64,000 nt of DNA, taken from positions 81,821 through 145,820 of the forward strand of contig NZ_LZGS01000048.1 in NCBI RefSeq assembly GCF_001690495.1. Reading direction: 5' to 3'. The notes below the pieces were generated by a model. It did not search any database and was not told where the DNA came from. It saw only the letters and a program-made list of their open reading frames with translations. This DNA is from Gilliamella sp. App4-10 (GTDB taxonomy: Bacteria > Pseudomonadota > Gammaproteobacteria > Enterobacterales > Orbaceae). Shown here piece after piece: positions 56,198 through 64,000 of this stretch. Positions within the stretch are counted from its first letter, which is position 1, and every line of letters begins with the position of its first letter. The position numbers were made by a program, and so were the translations under genes.

Positions 56198-56899
56198 ATG
56201 AAAGAATTTCATGAAGATCACATTAAAGTACTTATTGTTGAAGATGAGCCCATTTTAGCAGAACTCAATGCCGAGTTTATTCAAAAAGACACAAAGGTCA
56301 AAGTGATTGGTATCGCGTCGAATTTATCCGAAGCTAAAAAAATGGTAGAAAAACTAAAACCAACCTTAATATTACTCGATAACTATTTGCCTGATGGTAA
56401 AGGAATAGAGTTATTTGAATATATCATCAACAATCATTTAGATTGCTATGTTATTTTTATTACCGCTGCAAGTGATATGGATACGTGTAGTAAAGCAATT
56501 CGTTTAGGCTCGTTTGATTATTTGATTAAACCCGTCTCTTATCAACGATTAAAGCATTCGCTTGAGCGTTTTGAACTCTTTTTATATCGACAAAGTTTAC
56601 AAAAACACGTTAATCAGCGAAAAATTGATGAGCTTTTCAATTTGCAAACTAAAGACTTTGTTAATATGAACCGACACTCAAAAGGCATTGAGGAAATCAC
56701 ATTACAAAAAGTGAAAGACATTTTTATGCAGAGTGATAAAGCTCTCACCGTTGACGAAATAGTAGAGAAAGCCAATATTAGCAAAACAACTGCTAGGCGA
56801 TATTTAGAATATTGTGTCCAAATCAAATTACTAACAGTCGAACTTAATCACGGAAAAATTGGTCGTCCAGAAAGATTATATAGACGTTTAGGAAAATAA
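56198..56899 (+). CDS. citB: Citrate response regulator CitB (DpiA type)
   Basis: 233 residues. Receiver domain with VLIVEDEPILAELN, phospho-acceptor Asp61 in LILLDNYLPDGKG, ITAAS and KPVSYQRLKHSLERF; C-terminal HTH with TVDEIVEKANISKTTARRYL. 14 bp after citA. Likely activates the divergent citS operon. Confidence 0.93.
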   Translation: MKEFHEDHIKVLIVEDEPILAELNAEFIQKDTKVKVIGIASNLSEAKKMVEKLKPTLILLDNYLPDGKGIELFEYIINNHLDCYVIFITAASDMDTCSKAIRLGSFDYLIKPVSYQRLKHSLERFELFLYRQSLQKHVNQRKIDELFNLQTKDFVNMNRHSKGIEEITLQKVKDIFMQSDKALTVDEIVEKANISKTTARRYLEYCVQIKLLTVELNHGKIGRPERLYRRLGK

Positions 56900-57068
56900 A
56901 TATTTAAGTTAAGATAATTTTCATATAGTGATTTATCTTCTATATAATTGATAATTATATAAATATGCTTATTTGTTATTTTAACTGCCAAATATTTGAT
57001 GCTAGATTGAACTAACCTAGTTGTCAGATAGTTAAATTTTGCAGTACCAAATGATAAGGAGTAAGCGT

Positions 57069-58040
57069 ATGTCTTTGGCTATAGGAAAGATCGTTACTAA
57101 TGAAAATAATGAGATTGGTAAAGATGGCGCATTTATCCGCCAAACTAACCGATTTGATACACCATTTGGTGATAAACCCGGACAGTTACCCATTGAAGCG
57201 AGTCGTTATCGTTTAATTTGGGCAGCTATTTGCCCTTGGGCACACCGCTCAATGATAGCTATTAAATTATTGGGGTTAGACGATGTAATTAGTATCGGTA
57301 AAGTAAGTCCGATTAGAACTTCTCATGGTTGGGAATTTTCGCTTGATGTTGGCGGTGTTGATCCTGTACTGGGTATTCGTTATCTACCTGAAATCTATGC
57401 TTCAACAGATCCTGAATATGATGGCAGGGCGACAGTGCCAACCGTTGTCGATGTAAAAACAGGCAAAGTGGTCAACAACGATTATTTTAAGCTGACTTAT
57501 TATTGGGAAACTGCATTTAAACCTTTCCATAAAACGGACGCACCTGACCTTTATCCTGAACAATTACGAGCGGATATTGATGCGCTAAACGATGTAATAT
57601 TCCATGAAGTCAATAATGGGGTATATAAAGCGGGTTTTGCACGTTCGCAAAAAGCATATGAAGATGCTTATCATCTTGTTTTTAATCGATTAGATAAGCT
57701 AGAACAGCGTTTGAGTCAATCACGTTATCTGTTTGGTGATAAAATAACTGATTCTGATATTCGCCTCTATGTGACATTGGCTCGATTTGATGTTGCCTAC
57801 TATGGTGCATTTAAAACTAATCGTAACCGAATTATCGACTATCCCAACTTATGGGCTTATGCTCGAGATCTTTATCAAATGCCTGCTTTTGGGGAAACAA
57901 CTGATTTTGAAGCAATAAAAAAAGGCTATTTTTTGGGCGATAATGCGCATAATCCTTATGATATTTTACCCTTAGGTCCAGATGTGAGTCATTGGCATAC
58001 ACCACATAACCGAGATAAACAGTTTAGTTCAAGTCACTAA
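57069..58040 (+). CDS. yqjG: Glutathionyl-hydroquinone reductase (YqjG/ECM4 type)
   Basis: Xi-class glutathione transferase that removes glutathione from glutathionyl-hydroquinones. 323 residues from the ATG at 57069 (AAGGAG, 7 nt spacing); the frame extends to a TTG at 57039 but without support. Catalytic Cys55 is in WAAICPWAHRSMIAIKLLG. C-terminal helical domain with FHEVNNGVYKAGFARSQKAY and KITDSDIRLYVTLARFD. First of five co-directional genes with an ABC importer; whether they form one operon is not proved. Confidence 0.93.
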   Translation: MSLAIGKIVTNENNEIGKDGAFIRQTNRFDTPFGDKPGQLPIEASRYRLIWAAICPWAHRSMIAIKLLGLDDVISIGKVSPIRTSHGWEFSLDVGGVDPVLGIRYLPEIYASTDPEYDGRATVPTVVDVKTGKVVNNDYFKLTYYWETAFKPFHKTDAPDLYPEQLRADIDALNDVIFHEVNNGVYKAGFARSQKAYEDAYHLVFNRLDKLEQRLSQSRYLFGDKITDSDIRLYVTLARFDVAYYGAFKTNRNRIIDYPNLWAYARDLYQMPAFGETTDFEAIKKGYFLGDNAHNPYDILPLGPDVSHWHTPHNRDKQFSSSH

Positions 58041-58062
58041 TTTAGTTAATGGGATAATGATA

Positions 58063-58803
58063 ATGCCAAATATATTAGATGTTGGATTGATTTTTACTCA
58101 AATCCCAATGTTACTTGGTTATTTGCCTGTAACTCTTTTTATTACTTTTTTCTCGATGTTACTTGGGGTAATGCTCGGTCTGATTATTGCTATCATCAAA
58201 ATGAATAAAATACCGATATTATCACAAATAGCAGCGGTATTTGTCTCTTTTATAAGAGGAACGCCATTATTAGTACAGCTCTATTTAAGCTTTTATGGTA
58301 TTCCTATCTTACTGCGTTATATCAATTATTTTTATGATACTCACTATAATATTAATGGCATATCCCCAATATTTTTTGTGTTAATTGCCTTTTCGTTTAA
58401 CGAGGCAGCCTATAATTCAGAAACAATCCGCGCCGCATTACAGTCTGTGAATAAAGGTCAGATTGAAGCTGCGCAATCATTGGGCATGACCTATAGCCAA
58501 TTGTTACGTAGAATTGTCATTCCTGAAGCTATTATTGTGGCCTTACCTAATTTAGGTAATGCGCTAATTGGTTTACTAAAAGGCACATCATTAGCGTTTG
58601 TCTGTTCGGTGACCGAAATGACCGGTCGAGGGAAAACTTTAGCTGGGCATAATTATCGTTATTTTGAAGTTTATATTTCATTGGCATTAATTTACTGGGC
58701 ATTAACCATTATTATTGAACTGATTATGAAATATTTAGAAAAGCGTTTAACCATTTCTGACAGTGTTAACACTCCAAGTTATCGCCGAGGAAAATTATTA
58801 TGA
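58063..58803 (+). CDS. Polar amino-acid ABC transporter permease
   Basis: 246 residues from the ATG at 58063 (58057 is an alternative), about five membrane helices. Family motif in EAAQSLGMTYSQLLRRIVIP (EAA loop that contacts the ATPase) and FISFIRGTPLL-like VSFIRGTPLLVQLYLSFYG. Resembles TcyL/TcyB and other cystine- or polar-amino-acid permeases. Overlaps the ATPase gene by ATGA. Confidence 0.88.
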   Translation: MPNILDVGLIFTQIPMLLGYLPVTLFITFFSMLLGVMLGLIIAIIKMNKIPILSQIAAVFVSFIRGTPLLVQLYLSFYGIPILLRYINYFYDTHYNINGISPIFFVLIAFSFNEAAYNSETIRAALQSVNKGQIEAAQSLGMTYSQLLRRIVIPEAIIVALPNLGNALIGLLKGTSLAFVCSVTEMTGRGKTLAGHNYRYFEVYISLALIYWALTIIIELIMKYLEKRLTISDSVNTPSYRRGKLL

Positions 58804-59558
58804 TTAATGTGCAAAATTTAACATTATCTTTTCATCATAATCTGATATTGGATCACCTTAATTTTCACATTCATCCCCATGAAATTGTCGCGATTATTGG
58901 GGCATCCGGTGCCGGTAAATCAACGCTATTAAGGTGTTTAAATTTATTAGAAAAACCACAACAAGGTAAGATCCGTATTGATCATTTTGAATTTGATGTC
59001 AGTTGTAGAAAAAGGCATAAAATTGTCGCATTTCGTCAGCAAACAGCAATGGTGTTTCAACAATTCAATTTATTTCAACAAAAAAATGCGTTAGAGAATG
59101 TTATGGAAGGGCTAATGATTGTGAAAAAATACCCAAAGGATAAAGCCCAGCAGATAGCCTATGAAAAATTGGCTCAGGTTGGTCTTGCTGAGCGAATTTA
59201 TCATTATCCAAAACAATTATCAGGTGGGCAACAGCAACGAGTTGCAATTGCCAGAGCATTAGCTATGGAACCGAAAGTGTTATTGCTTGATGAGCCCACC
59301 TCGGCACTTGATCCTGAACTAGTGGGTGAAGTATTAGCAACCATCAAAATAGCCGCTAAATCAGGTATTACTATGATGTTAGTTTCTCATGAAATGAGTT
59401 TTGTACATGACATTGCAACTCGGGTGTTATTTTTAGATAAAGGGCAAATCATTGAAGATGGTTCACCGCAGCAGGTGTTTTCAAATCCAACTCAACCAAG
59501 AACGAAAGATTTTTTAGCCAGATATTATTCTGCTGGGCATATAGATTATGAAATTTAA
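58800..59558 (+). CDS. Polar amino-acid ABC transporter ATPase
   Basis: 252 residues. Walker A IGASGAGKSTLLRCLNLLEK, Q-loop MVFQQFNLFQQ, signature QLSGGQQQRVAIARALAMEP, Walker B VLLLDEPTSALDPE and switch His in LVSHEMSFV. GlnQ/TcyN type. Coupled to the permease. Confidence 0.93.
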   Translation: MINVQNLTLSFHHNLILDHLNFHIHPHEIVAIIGASGAGKSTLLRCLNLLEKPQQGKIRIDHFEFDVSCRKRHKIVAFRQQTAMVFQQFNLFQQKNALENVMEGLMIVKKYPKDKAQQIAYEKLAQVGLAERIYHYPKQLSGGQQQRVAIARALAMEPKVLLLDEPTSALDPELVGEVLATIKIAAKSGITMMLVSHEMSFVHDIATRVLFLDKGQIIEDGSPQQVFSNPTQPRTKDFLARYYSAGHIDYEI

Positions 59559-59572
59559 TAAATGGAGTATGG

Positions 59573-59998
59573 ATGAATATTATTATTCAGCAACATTGTG
59601 ATGGGATTAATTGGCAAGAAGTTGCTGATTTACTCGCTTTTTATGGACTTAGTTCATTGGATGCTAAGACACAAGAGCAAGTGTTTCGTAATAGCTATGC
59701 TGTTGTATTTTTATTGGAACAAGATCGCATTGTAGGTGTTGGACGTGCATTATCTGATGGTGTTTGTCAGGCGGCTATATATAACATTGCATTGGCAAAA
59801 CACCTACATGGACAACAGTATGGACGGCTGCTTGTTGATAAACTCGTTGAACAAGTAAAACAGTGCAATATCATTCTTTACACCCATCCACAAACTGTCA
59901 AGTTTTATAAAAAATTAGGCTTTGAAGTAATGAAAACGGGCATGGTACGTTATCAGGTTGATCATCTAACGGATATGAAAAACATGGGGTTTATTTAA
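59573..59998 (+). CDS. GNAT N-acetyltransferase
   Basis: 141 residues of the GNAT fold: acetyl-CoA-binding AIYNIALAKHLHGQQYGRLL (Q/RxxGxG/A loop), then PQTVKFYKKLGFEVM. Embedded between the ABC ATPase and binding-protein genes, so it probably acetylates or detoxifies the imported compound or a product of it. Acceptor unknown. Confidence 0.8.
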   Translation: MNIIIQQHCDGINWQEVADLLAFYGLSSLDAKTQEQVFRNSYAVVFLLEQDRIVGVGRALSDGVCQAAIYNIALAKHLHGQQYGRLLVDKLVEQVKQCNIILYTHPQTVKFYKKLGFEVMKTGMVRYQVDHLTDMKNMGFI

Positions 59999-60052
59999 AA
60001 TATCGATAAAAAACAGTTCTAATTTGAGCTAAATTTACAGGGGAATAGTTTT

Positions 60053-60874
60053 ATGAATTACAAAAAATGGTTAAGTATTTTAGCAGTAGGGTCTTTATTG
60101 TTAACTGGCTGTGATAACCAAAAGAAGGCCTCAGAGGCAAAAGGTAAAGAAACAATTATTATTGCAACATCGGGCGCGCCGAGCCCATTCACCACAGTAG
60201 ATGAGAAAGGTGAGTTAATGGGGTATGATATTGATGTGGTAAAAGCTATATTTGCCACGCTACCACAATATGAAATTAGCTTCGAACTTACTGAGTTTCC
60301 ATCGGTTTTAGCCGGGCTTGATGCGCAGCGTTATCAGGTGGGTGCCAATAATTATGCCATGAATGAAAAGCGCAAAGAAAAGTATTTTTATTCTGAGCCT
60401 ATTTTTAAAAACCAATATGCCATTGCGGTGGCAAAAAACAATAACGATATTAAACAGTTTGCCGATCTAAATGGCAAATCAACCGAAGTGACACCAGGAC
60501 TGAATTATGCTACCGCATTAGCGCTTTATAATGAACAGCATCCCAATAATCCTGTCAAAATTGTTTATAGTGAGGCCGACTTATTGTCCGTACTGCAACA
60601 TGTTGAAACTGGGCAATATGATTTTCAATTAATCGATAAAGTAATGCTATCACAATTGATTAACGAACATAATCTTAATCTTAAAATAATAGAATTAAAC
60701 AAAGAAGATGCTGATCGTATTGGTTCGCCATACAGTTACTTATTGATCAGTAAAGGAGCTAAAGGCGAACAGTTAACCAAAGATATCAATGAGGGTATCA
60801 CAAAGATCATTAGCAATGGTGAATTATCGAAAATAAGTGATCACTATTTTCGTGCTGATTACTCACCTGAATAA
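60053..60874 (+). CDS. Substrate-binding lipoprotein of the amino-acid ABC transporter
   Basis: 273 residues. Lipoprotein signal with lipobox LLTGC (Cys20) followed by a charged linker. SBP_bac_3 domain: MGYDIDVVKAIFATLPQYEI, YQVGANNYAMNEKRKEKYFY and LNGKSTEVTPGLNYATALAL. Completes the importer. By family, cystine or another polar amino acid; the sequence alone does not fix the ligand. Confidence 0.88.
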   Translation: MNYKKWLSILAVGSLLLTGCDNQKKASEAKGKETIIIATSGAPSPFTTVDEKGELMGYDIDVVKAIFATLPQYEISFELTEFPSVLAGLDAQRYQVGANNYAMNEKRKEKYFYSEPIFKNQYAIAVAKNNNDIKQFADLNGKSTEVTPGLNYATALALYNEQHPNNPVKIVYSEADLLSVLQHVETGQYDFQLIDKVMLSQLINEHNLNLKIIELNKEDADRIGSPYSYLLISKGAKGEQLTKDINEGITKIISNGELSKISDHYFRADYSPE

Positions 60875-60918
60875 TCAATTTTCCTATTCTTTTGGATTGA
60901 TAATCGATTCTTTTATGC

Positions 60919-61375
60919 TCATGGCAGATAAATATCGGTTATCATCTCATCAGGTCGAATATTTAAGCCAACATTGACATAATGAAAAATGGGGGCAAAG
61001 AGAGCCATTTGCACACCACCTTGTGGAAGCTAAGTTTCGAACAAGTAAATGATAGCTTGATTCTTTGTTTTGGAACCAATGTTTCTAGCCTTAACACAGC
61101 ATAGGTGGCTGATTATTTTATTGATAATTCCATAAGGATTTTTGGAAATTGATTTATCAATTAATAAACTAAATTCAACGCGCTGTTTTTCTAAAGGTAT
61201 GGTATTCGGATTTGTGTAGTGAATGCCATAACTTTGGTATTGTTAGCAATCTAAAAGATTGTTCTCTTGTCACCATTTAATTAGTTTATTGACGGTTTTC
61301 ATTTTCTAATAAAGGTGAATCGTAATGTTCAATAACTGCTAATTGTGTAATAGGGGGATGGTACAATTTGTATTT
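60919..61375 (-). pseudogene. Decayed GyrI-like / AraC effector-domain gene
   Basis: Piecewise translation of the minus strand gives LAVIEHYDSPLLE, MKTVNKLIKW, QENNLLDC, QYQSYGIHYTNPNTIPLEKQ followed by RVEFSLLIDK, NPYGIINKI, and LPQGGVQMALFAPIFHYVNV then GLNIRPDEMITDIYLP. This is the GyrI-like (Rob/SbmC) domain in order, broken by in-frame stops and at least two frameshifts. No DNA-binding HTH is visible upstream, so either a stand-alone GyrI protein or the remnant of an AraC regulator. Confidence 0.75.
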
Positions 61376-61686
61376 TCATAATATATACCGGTAAAGAAAT
61401 TTTAATTAAACTGAATATTATTGCTTGTTTACTTCTAGCGAAATCCTCAAAACCATTAAAATCTTAATTTAGTAAAATGATTTTATTTAATTTTTTCGTG
61501 TTATTTTCTGATACAAAACAAACCTATTTTCGCCAAAAAAACTTCAGGAAACGTATTGATTTTATTATGTTTTTTATTTAAAATTCTGCTGAGTCAAAAA
61601 TAAGTAATCGCAATTAAATTAACCGACTCTAGGAATTAAATTTCGTTTTATTAATTCGGTGCCAAGTTGATAGAGATTTTGTCATC
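61376..61686. other. Non-coding stretch before the tandem membrane-protein genes
   Basis: AT-rich DNA of about 310 bp between the decayed GyrI-like gene and the extended end of the first tandem copy. I see no gene and no clear regulatory element. Confidence 0.4.
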
Positions 61687-61751
61687 TTATAGGATAAATA
61701 TTGAAATTAAAAAAATGCAATTAATGCAGAAATAAAAAATCTGATCAGATA

Positions 61752-62354
61752 CTATCTTACGAAGAAGAGCATAGTAATTATCATTGGGATAAAGTAAGCG
61801 ATCATCATGGAATAATACGCTATGAGCACCTTTATCCATGTTGTAAATTCCGCCAAAACATAAAGGGACAAGTGGATAATTTGTTCACTGGGTTTGAGCA
61901 TGGCGTACACTTCGTAATGGTCAGCGTGCTTTTCGGCGACCACCTCGACCTGATCGCCATCATTAAATTTATAAAAACCGAGCCAACCTTTTAACGTAAT
62001 GGTGTCATTTAATTTAGCGGTAATATATTGTGCATCCACATAATTACTACGGTCATTACCATTGGCATGGCCTAAGCCAGCCAGCGCAGCAATGCTATTA
62101 CCATTTAAAGTGGCAAGTAGTGCGCCCTTTCTAAGCTGGTTGTTGTGTTTTTGTTTTTGCTCGTCACTTAAATAAGCACCATCCCCCAGCTGTGCATAGC
62201 AAAACAGACCTTTAAATTCGGATAGGGTGCCGGTTAATTTAACCAAATTTTTGGGCGGTAGGATTGGATCGGTAATACTAATACCGGTTTTTTTTAATAG
62301 CTGCTCTTTATCTTTATAGATAGGGTCGTTACCATCATATTTTGCGTAAGGCAT
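61752..62354 (-). pseudogene. Tandem membrane-protein gene, copy 1, probably frameshifted
   Basis: Residues 1-160 are nearly identical to copy 2 (MPYAKYDGNDPIYKDKEQLL, LRKGALLATLNGNSIAALAG, FNDGDQVEVVAEKHADHYEV). After KPSEQII the frame gives HLSLYVLAEFTTWIK and an unrelated hydrophobic tail, ending at 200 residues. A one-base deletion near 61865-61869 would explain this: in the shifted frame the sequence is PLCFGGIYNMDKGAHS, matching copy 2 PPCLGGRKQ at the same position, and the frame runs to a stop at 61687. It could instead be a real short variant. Confidence 0.6.
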
Positions 62355-62378
62355 AATAATATTCTCTAACGTATTATT

Positions 62379-63326
62379 TTATTTTTTTCTGTTTTTATTA
62401 TTAACTCGTAAGGGTGTCTTGCCTTTTTTGCATAATACCTCTGGATCGTAATAAAAAAATCCCCAACCTGCACCGGGTTCAGGCGGCTTAATAAATTGAT
62501 CCGTGATGCTATATTTAGTTGAATATTTACCTTGTCCAATTAATTTAACTATATATCGTTTACTTATTTTGACTAAATTGATATTGGTGACATTTTGCCA
62601 ATCCAATACTGTAAAAATGCGCTCGGCAAGGGTAATGTATGTCACGATTGAATTTTTATAAACCATAAAAAAAGCTGCCCCTAATATTACCCCTAATGTA
62701 CTAAAACCAATGGTCAGATTTTCCAACGAAAAATCGAGAAAAAAGTAGTTCATAAGTAGAGTGCAAACAATATAAAATATAAAAAAAGGTATATAAAAGT
62801 GCTTAAAGGCTTGTTTTCTTCCCCCTAGACATGGCGGAATGAGCGAGATAATTTGTTCACTGGGTTTGAGCATGGCGTACACTTCGTAATGGTCAGCGTG
62901 CTTTTCGGCGACCACCTCGACTTGATCGCCATCATTAAATTTATAAAAACCGATCCAACCTTTTAACGTGATGGTGTCATTTAATTTGGCGCTAATATAT
63001 TGTGCTTGCACATAATTACTACGGTCATTACCATTGGCATGCCCTAAGCCAGCCAGCGCAGCAATGCTATTACCATTTAAAGTAGCAAGTAGTGCGCCCT
63101 TTCTAAGCTGGTTGTTGTGTTTTTGTTTTTGCTCGTCACTTAAATAAGCGCCATCAGCAAGTGGTGCATAGCAAAACAGACCTTTAAACTCGGATAGGGT
63201 GCCGGTTAATTTCACCAAATTTTTGGGCGGTAGGATTGGCTCGGTAATACTAATACCGGTTTTTTTTAATAGCTGCTCTTTGTCTTTATAGATAGGGTCG
63301 TTACCATCATATTTTGCGTAAGGCAT
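62379..63326 (-). CDS. Membrane protein of unknown function, tandem copy 2
   Basis: 315 residues from the ATG at 63326 (MPYAKYDGND); the frame reaches 63512 but the first 62 codons are the 3' end of copy 3 in another frame. Predicted layout: soluble N-terminal domain (1-175) with a nine-residue alanine- and glycine-rich stretch IAALAGLGH and a beta-rich block FNDGDQVEVVAEKHADHYEV; TM1 about 178-197; TM2 about 204-223; soluble C-terminal region (224-315) ending in FYYDPEVLCKKG and a basic tail. I do not recognise the family with confidence. The block before TM1 reminds me of proteins annotated as putative type VI secretion effectors; this must be tested. Confidence 0.7.
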   Translation of the reverse strand: MPYAKYDGNDPIYKDKEQLLKKTGISITEPILPPKNLVKLTGTLSEFKGLFCYAPLADGAYLSDEQKQKHNNQLRKGALLATLNGNSIAALAGLGHANGNDRSNYVQAQYISAKLNDTITLKGWIGFYKFNDGDQVEVVAEKHADHYEVYAMLKPSEQIISLIPPCLGGRKQAFKHFYIPFFIFYIVCTLLMNYFFLDFSLENLTIGFSTLGVILGAAFFMVYKNSIVTYITLAERIFTVLDWQNVTNINLVKISKRYIVKLIGQGKYSTKYSITDQFIKPPEPGAGWGFFYYDPEVLCKKGKTPLRVNNKNRKK

Positions 63327-63345
63327 AATAATATTCTCTAACGTA

Positions 63346-64000
63346 TTATTTTCTTTTTTTTCTGTTTTTATTTTTAACGCGTAAAGGAGGCCTGCCTTTT
63401 TTGCATAATACCTCTGGATCGTAGTAAAAAAAACCCCACCCTTCGCCAGGTTTTGGGGGTCTAATATATTGATCGGTAATATCATATTTAGTTGAATATT
63501 TACCTTGTTCAATTAATCTAACTATATATTGTTTACTTATTTTTACTAAATTGATATTGGTGACATTTTGCCAATCCAATACTGTAAAAATGCGCTCGGC
63601 AAGGGTAATGTATGTCACGATTGAATTTTTATAAACCATAAAAAAAGCTGCCCCTAATATTACCCCTAATGTACTAAAACCAATGGTCAGATTTTCCAAC
63701 GAAAAATCGAGAAAAAAGTAGTTCATAAGTAGAGTGCAAACAATATAAAATATAAAAAAAGGTATATAAAAGTGCTTAAAGGCTTGTTTTCTTCCCCCTA
63801 GACATGGCGGAATGAGCGAGATAATTTGTTCACTGGGTTTGAGCATGGCGTACACTTCGTAATGGTCAGCGTGCTTTTCGGCGACCACCTCGACTTGATC
63901 GCCATCATTAAATTTATAAAAACCGATCCAACCTTTTAACGTGATGGTGTCATTTAATTTGGCGCTAATATATTGTGCTTGCACATAATTACTACGGTCA
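63346..64000 (-). CDS. Membrane protein of unknown function, tandem copy 3 (N-terminus outside window)
   Basis: Last ~217 codons of a third copy running off the right edge. From DRSNYVQAQYISAKLNDTIT through KISK the sequence is the same as copy 2 at both DNA and protein level. The last ~60 residues differ at many positions (IRPPKPGEGWGFFYYDPEVL, RVKNKNRKKRK). The gap to copy 2 is 19 bp, suggesting one transcript. Confidence 0.7.
   Translation of the reverse strand, partial: DRSNYVQAQYISAKLNDTITLKGWIGFYKFNDGDQVEVVAEKHADHYEVYAMLKPSEQIISLIPPCLGGRKQAFKHFYIPFFIFYIVCTLLMNYFFLDFSLENLTIGFSTLGVILGAAFFMVYKNSIVTYITLAERIFTVLDWQNVTNINLVKISKQYIVRLIEQGKYSTKYDITDQYIRPPKPGEGWGFFYYDPEVLCKKGRPPLRVKNKNRKKRK

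Larger units (their letters stand above)
61865..64000. repeat. Tandem duplication array
   Basis: At least three head-to-tail units of about 970 bp, same orientation, including the short spacer with TAACGTATTATTTT. The central 62550-62960 and 63530-63940 segments are essentially identical. The array continues past the window. Confidence 0.9.

Noticed and set aside
63327..63512. 62-codon N-terminal extension of tandem copy 2
   Set aside because: It is the 3' end of copy 3 read in another frame; the conserved MPYAKYDG start at 63326 is shared with copy 1.
61752..64000. CRISPR or short-repeat array
   Set aside because: The repeats are gene-sized (~970 bp) coding units, not short repeats with spacers.

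Overview
The window is an AT-rich chromosomal segment of a gammaproteobacterium. Gene content and order (rlmD-relA, secM-secA-mutT, zapG-degQ-degS, rpmE, metJ/metB, smpB/ratA-rnfH, citCDEFX) resemble Enterobacterales and Pasteurellales. The strong AT bias, a DciA-type gene and the abundance of uronate and sugar genes fit best with the Orbaceae, such as the bee-gut genus Gilliamella. That placement is an inference from gene content; no rRNA is present. I found no tRNA, rRNA, CRISPR array, phage or insertion sequence.

Layout. 1-2950 (minus): ACS-type permease, LgoR-like regulator and the start of uxaB, probably L-galactonate/tagaturonate use. 3389-6808 (plus): LacY/CscB-type permease, GH172 (DUF2961) glycosidase and LacI regulator, a compact fructan- or furanoside-type operon. 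6837-9270: smpB, ratA-rnfH-zur and a pair of SMR-like membrane proteins. 9551-15386 (minus): mutT, secA, secM, a multicopper oxidase and a small unknown. 15662-21387: glycosyltransferase, folA, relA, rlmD, coaD. 21608-27190 (minus): lacY-galE-galT-galK-galM with two GalR-like operators upstream. 27716-32713: agp, nfsA, trmB, prs, pth and a DUF3597 gene. 33048-41673: hexuronate regulon uxuA / uxuB-uxaC-exuT / uxuR / gntP. 41957-47597: dciA, zapG, degQ, degS, rpmE, metJ, metB. 47670-56899: citrate fermentation genes, citS-FAH-citCDEFX, divergent from the citAB two-component system. 57069-60874: glutathionyl-hydroquinone reductase with a polar amino-acid ABC transporter and a GNAT enzyme. 60919-64000 (minus): a decayed GyrI-like gene, then at least three tandem copies of an unrecognised membrane protein.

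How the genes work together. Several modules feed central metabolism from plant-derived carbon. ExuT, UxaC, UxuB and UxuA take glucuronate to 2-keto-3-deoxygluconate, with GntP as the likely fructuronate importer. LacY and the Leloir genes handle galactosides. CitS and citrate lyase split imported citrate to acetate and oxaloacetate, and a FAH-family protein is placed where an oxaloacetate decarboxylase would be expected. CRP-like sites precede most of these units.

Most notable observations. (1) The uxuR gene and its divergent uxuB promoter are present twice: a decayed uxuR copy lies between uxuA and uxuB, and the intact copy, still carrying a vestige of the uxuB start, now drives gntP. (2) SecM keeps the GIRAGP arrest core but lacks the upstream Phe and Trp-Ile of the E. 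coli motif. (3) A GH172 operon. (4) A FAH-family gene inside the citrate operon in place of oadGAB. (5) Tandem membrane-protein genes with identical bodies and diverging tails, one copy frameshifted.
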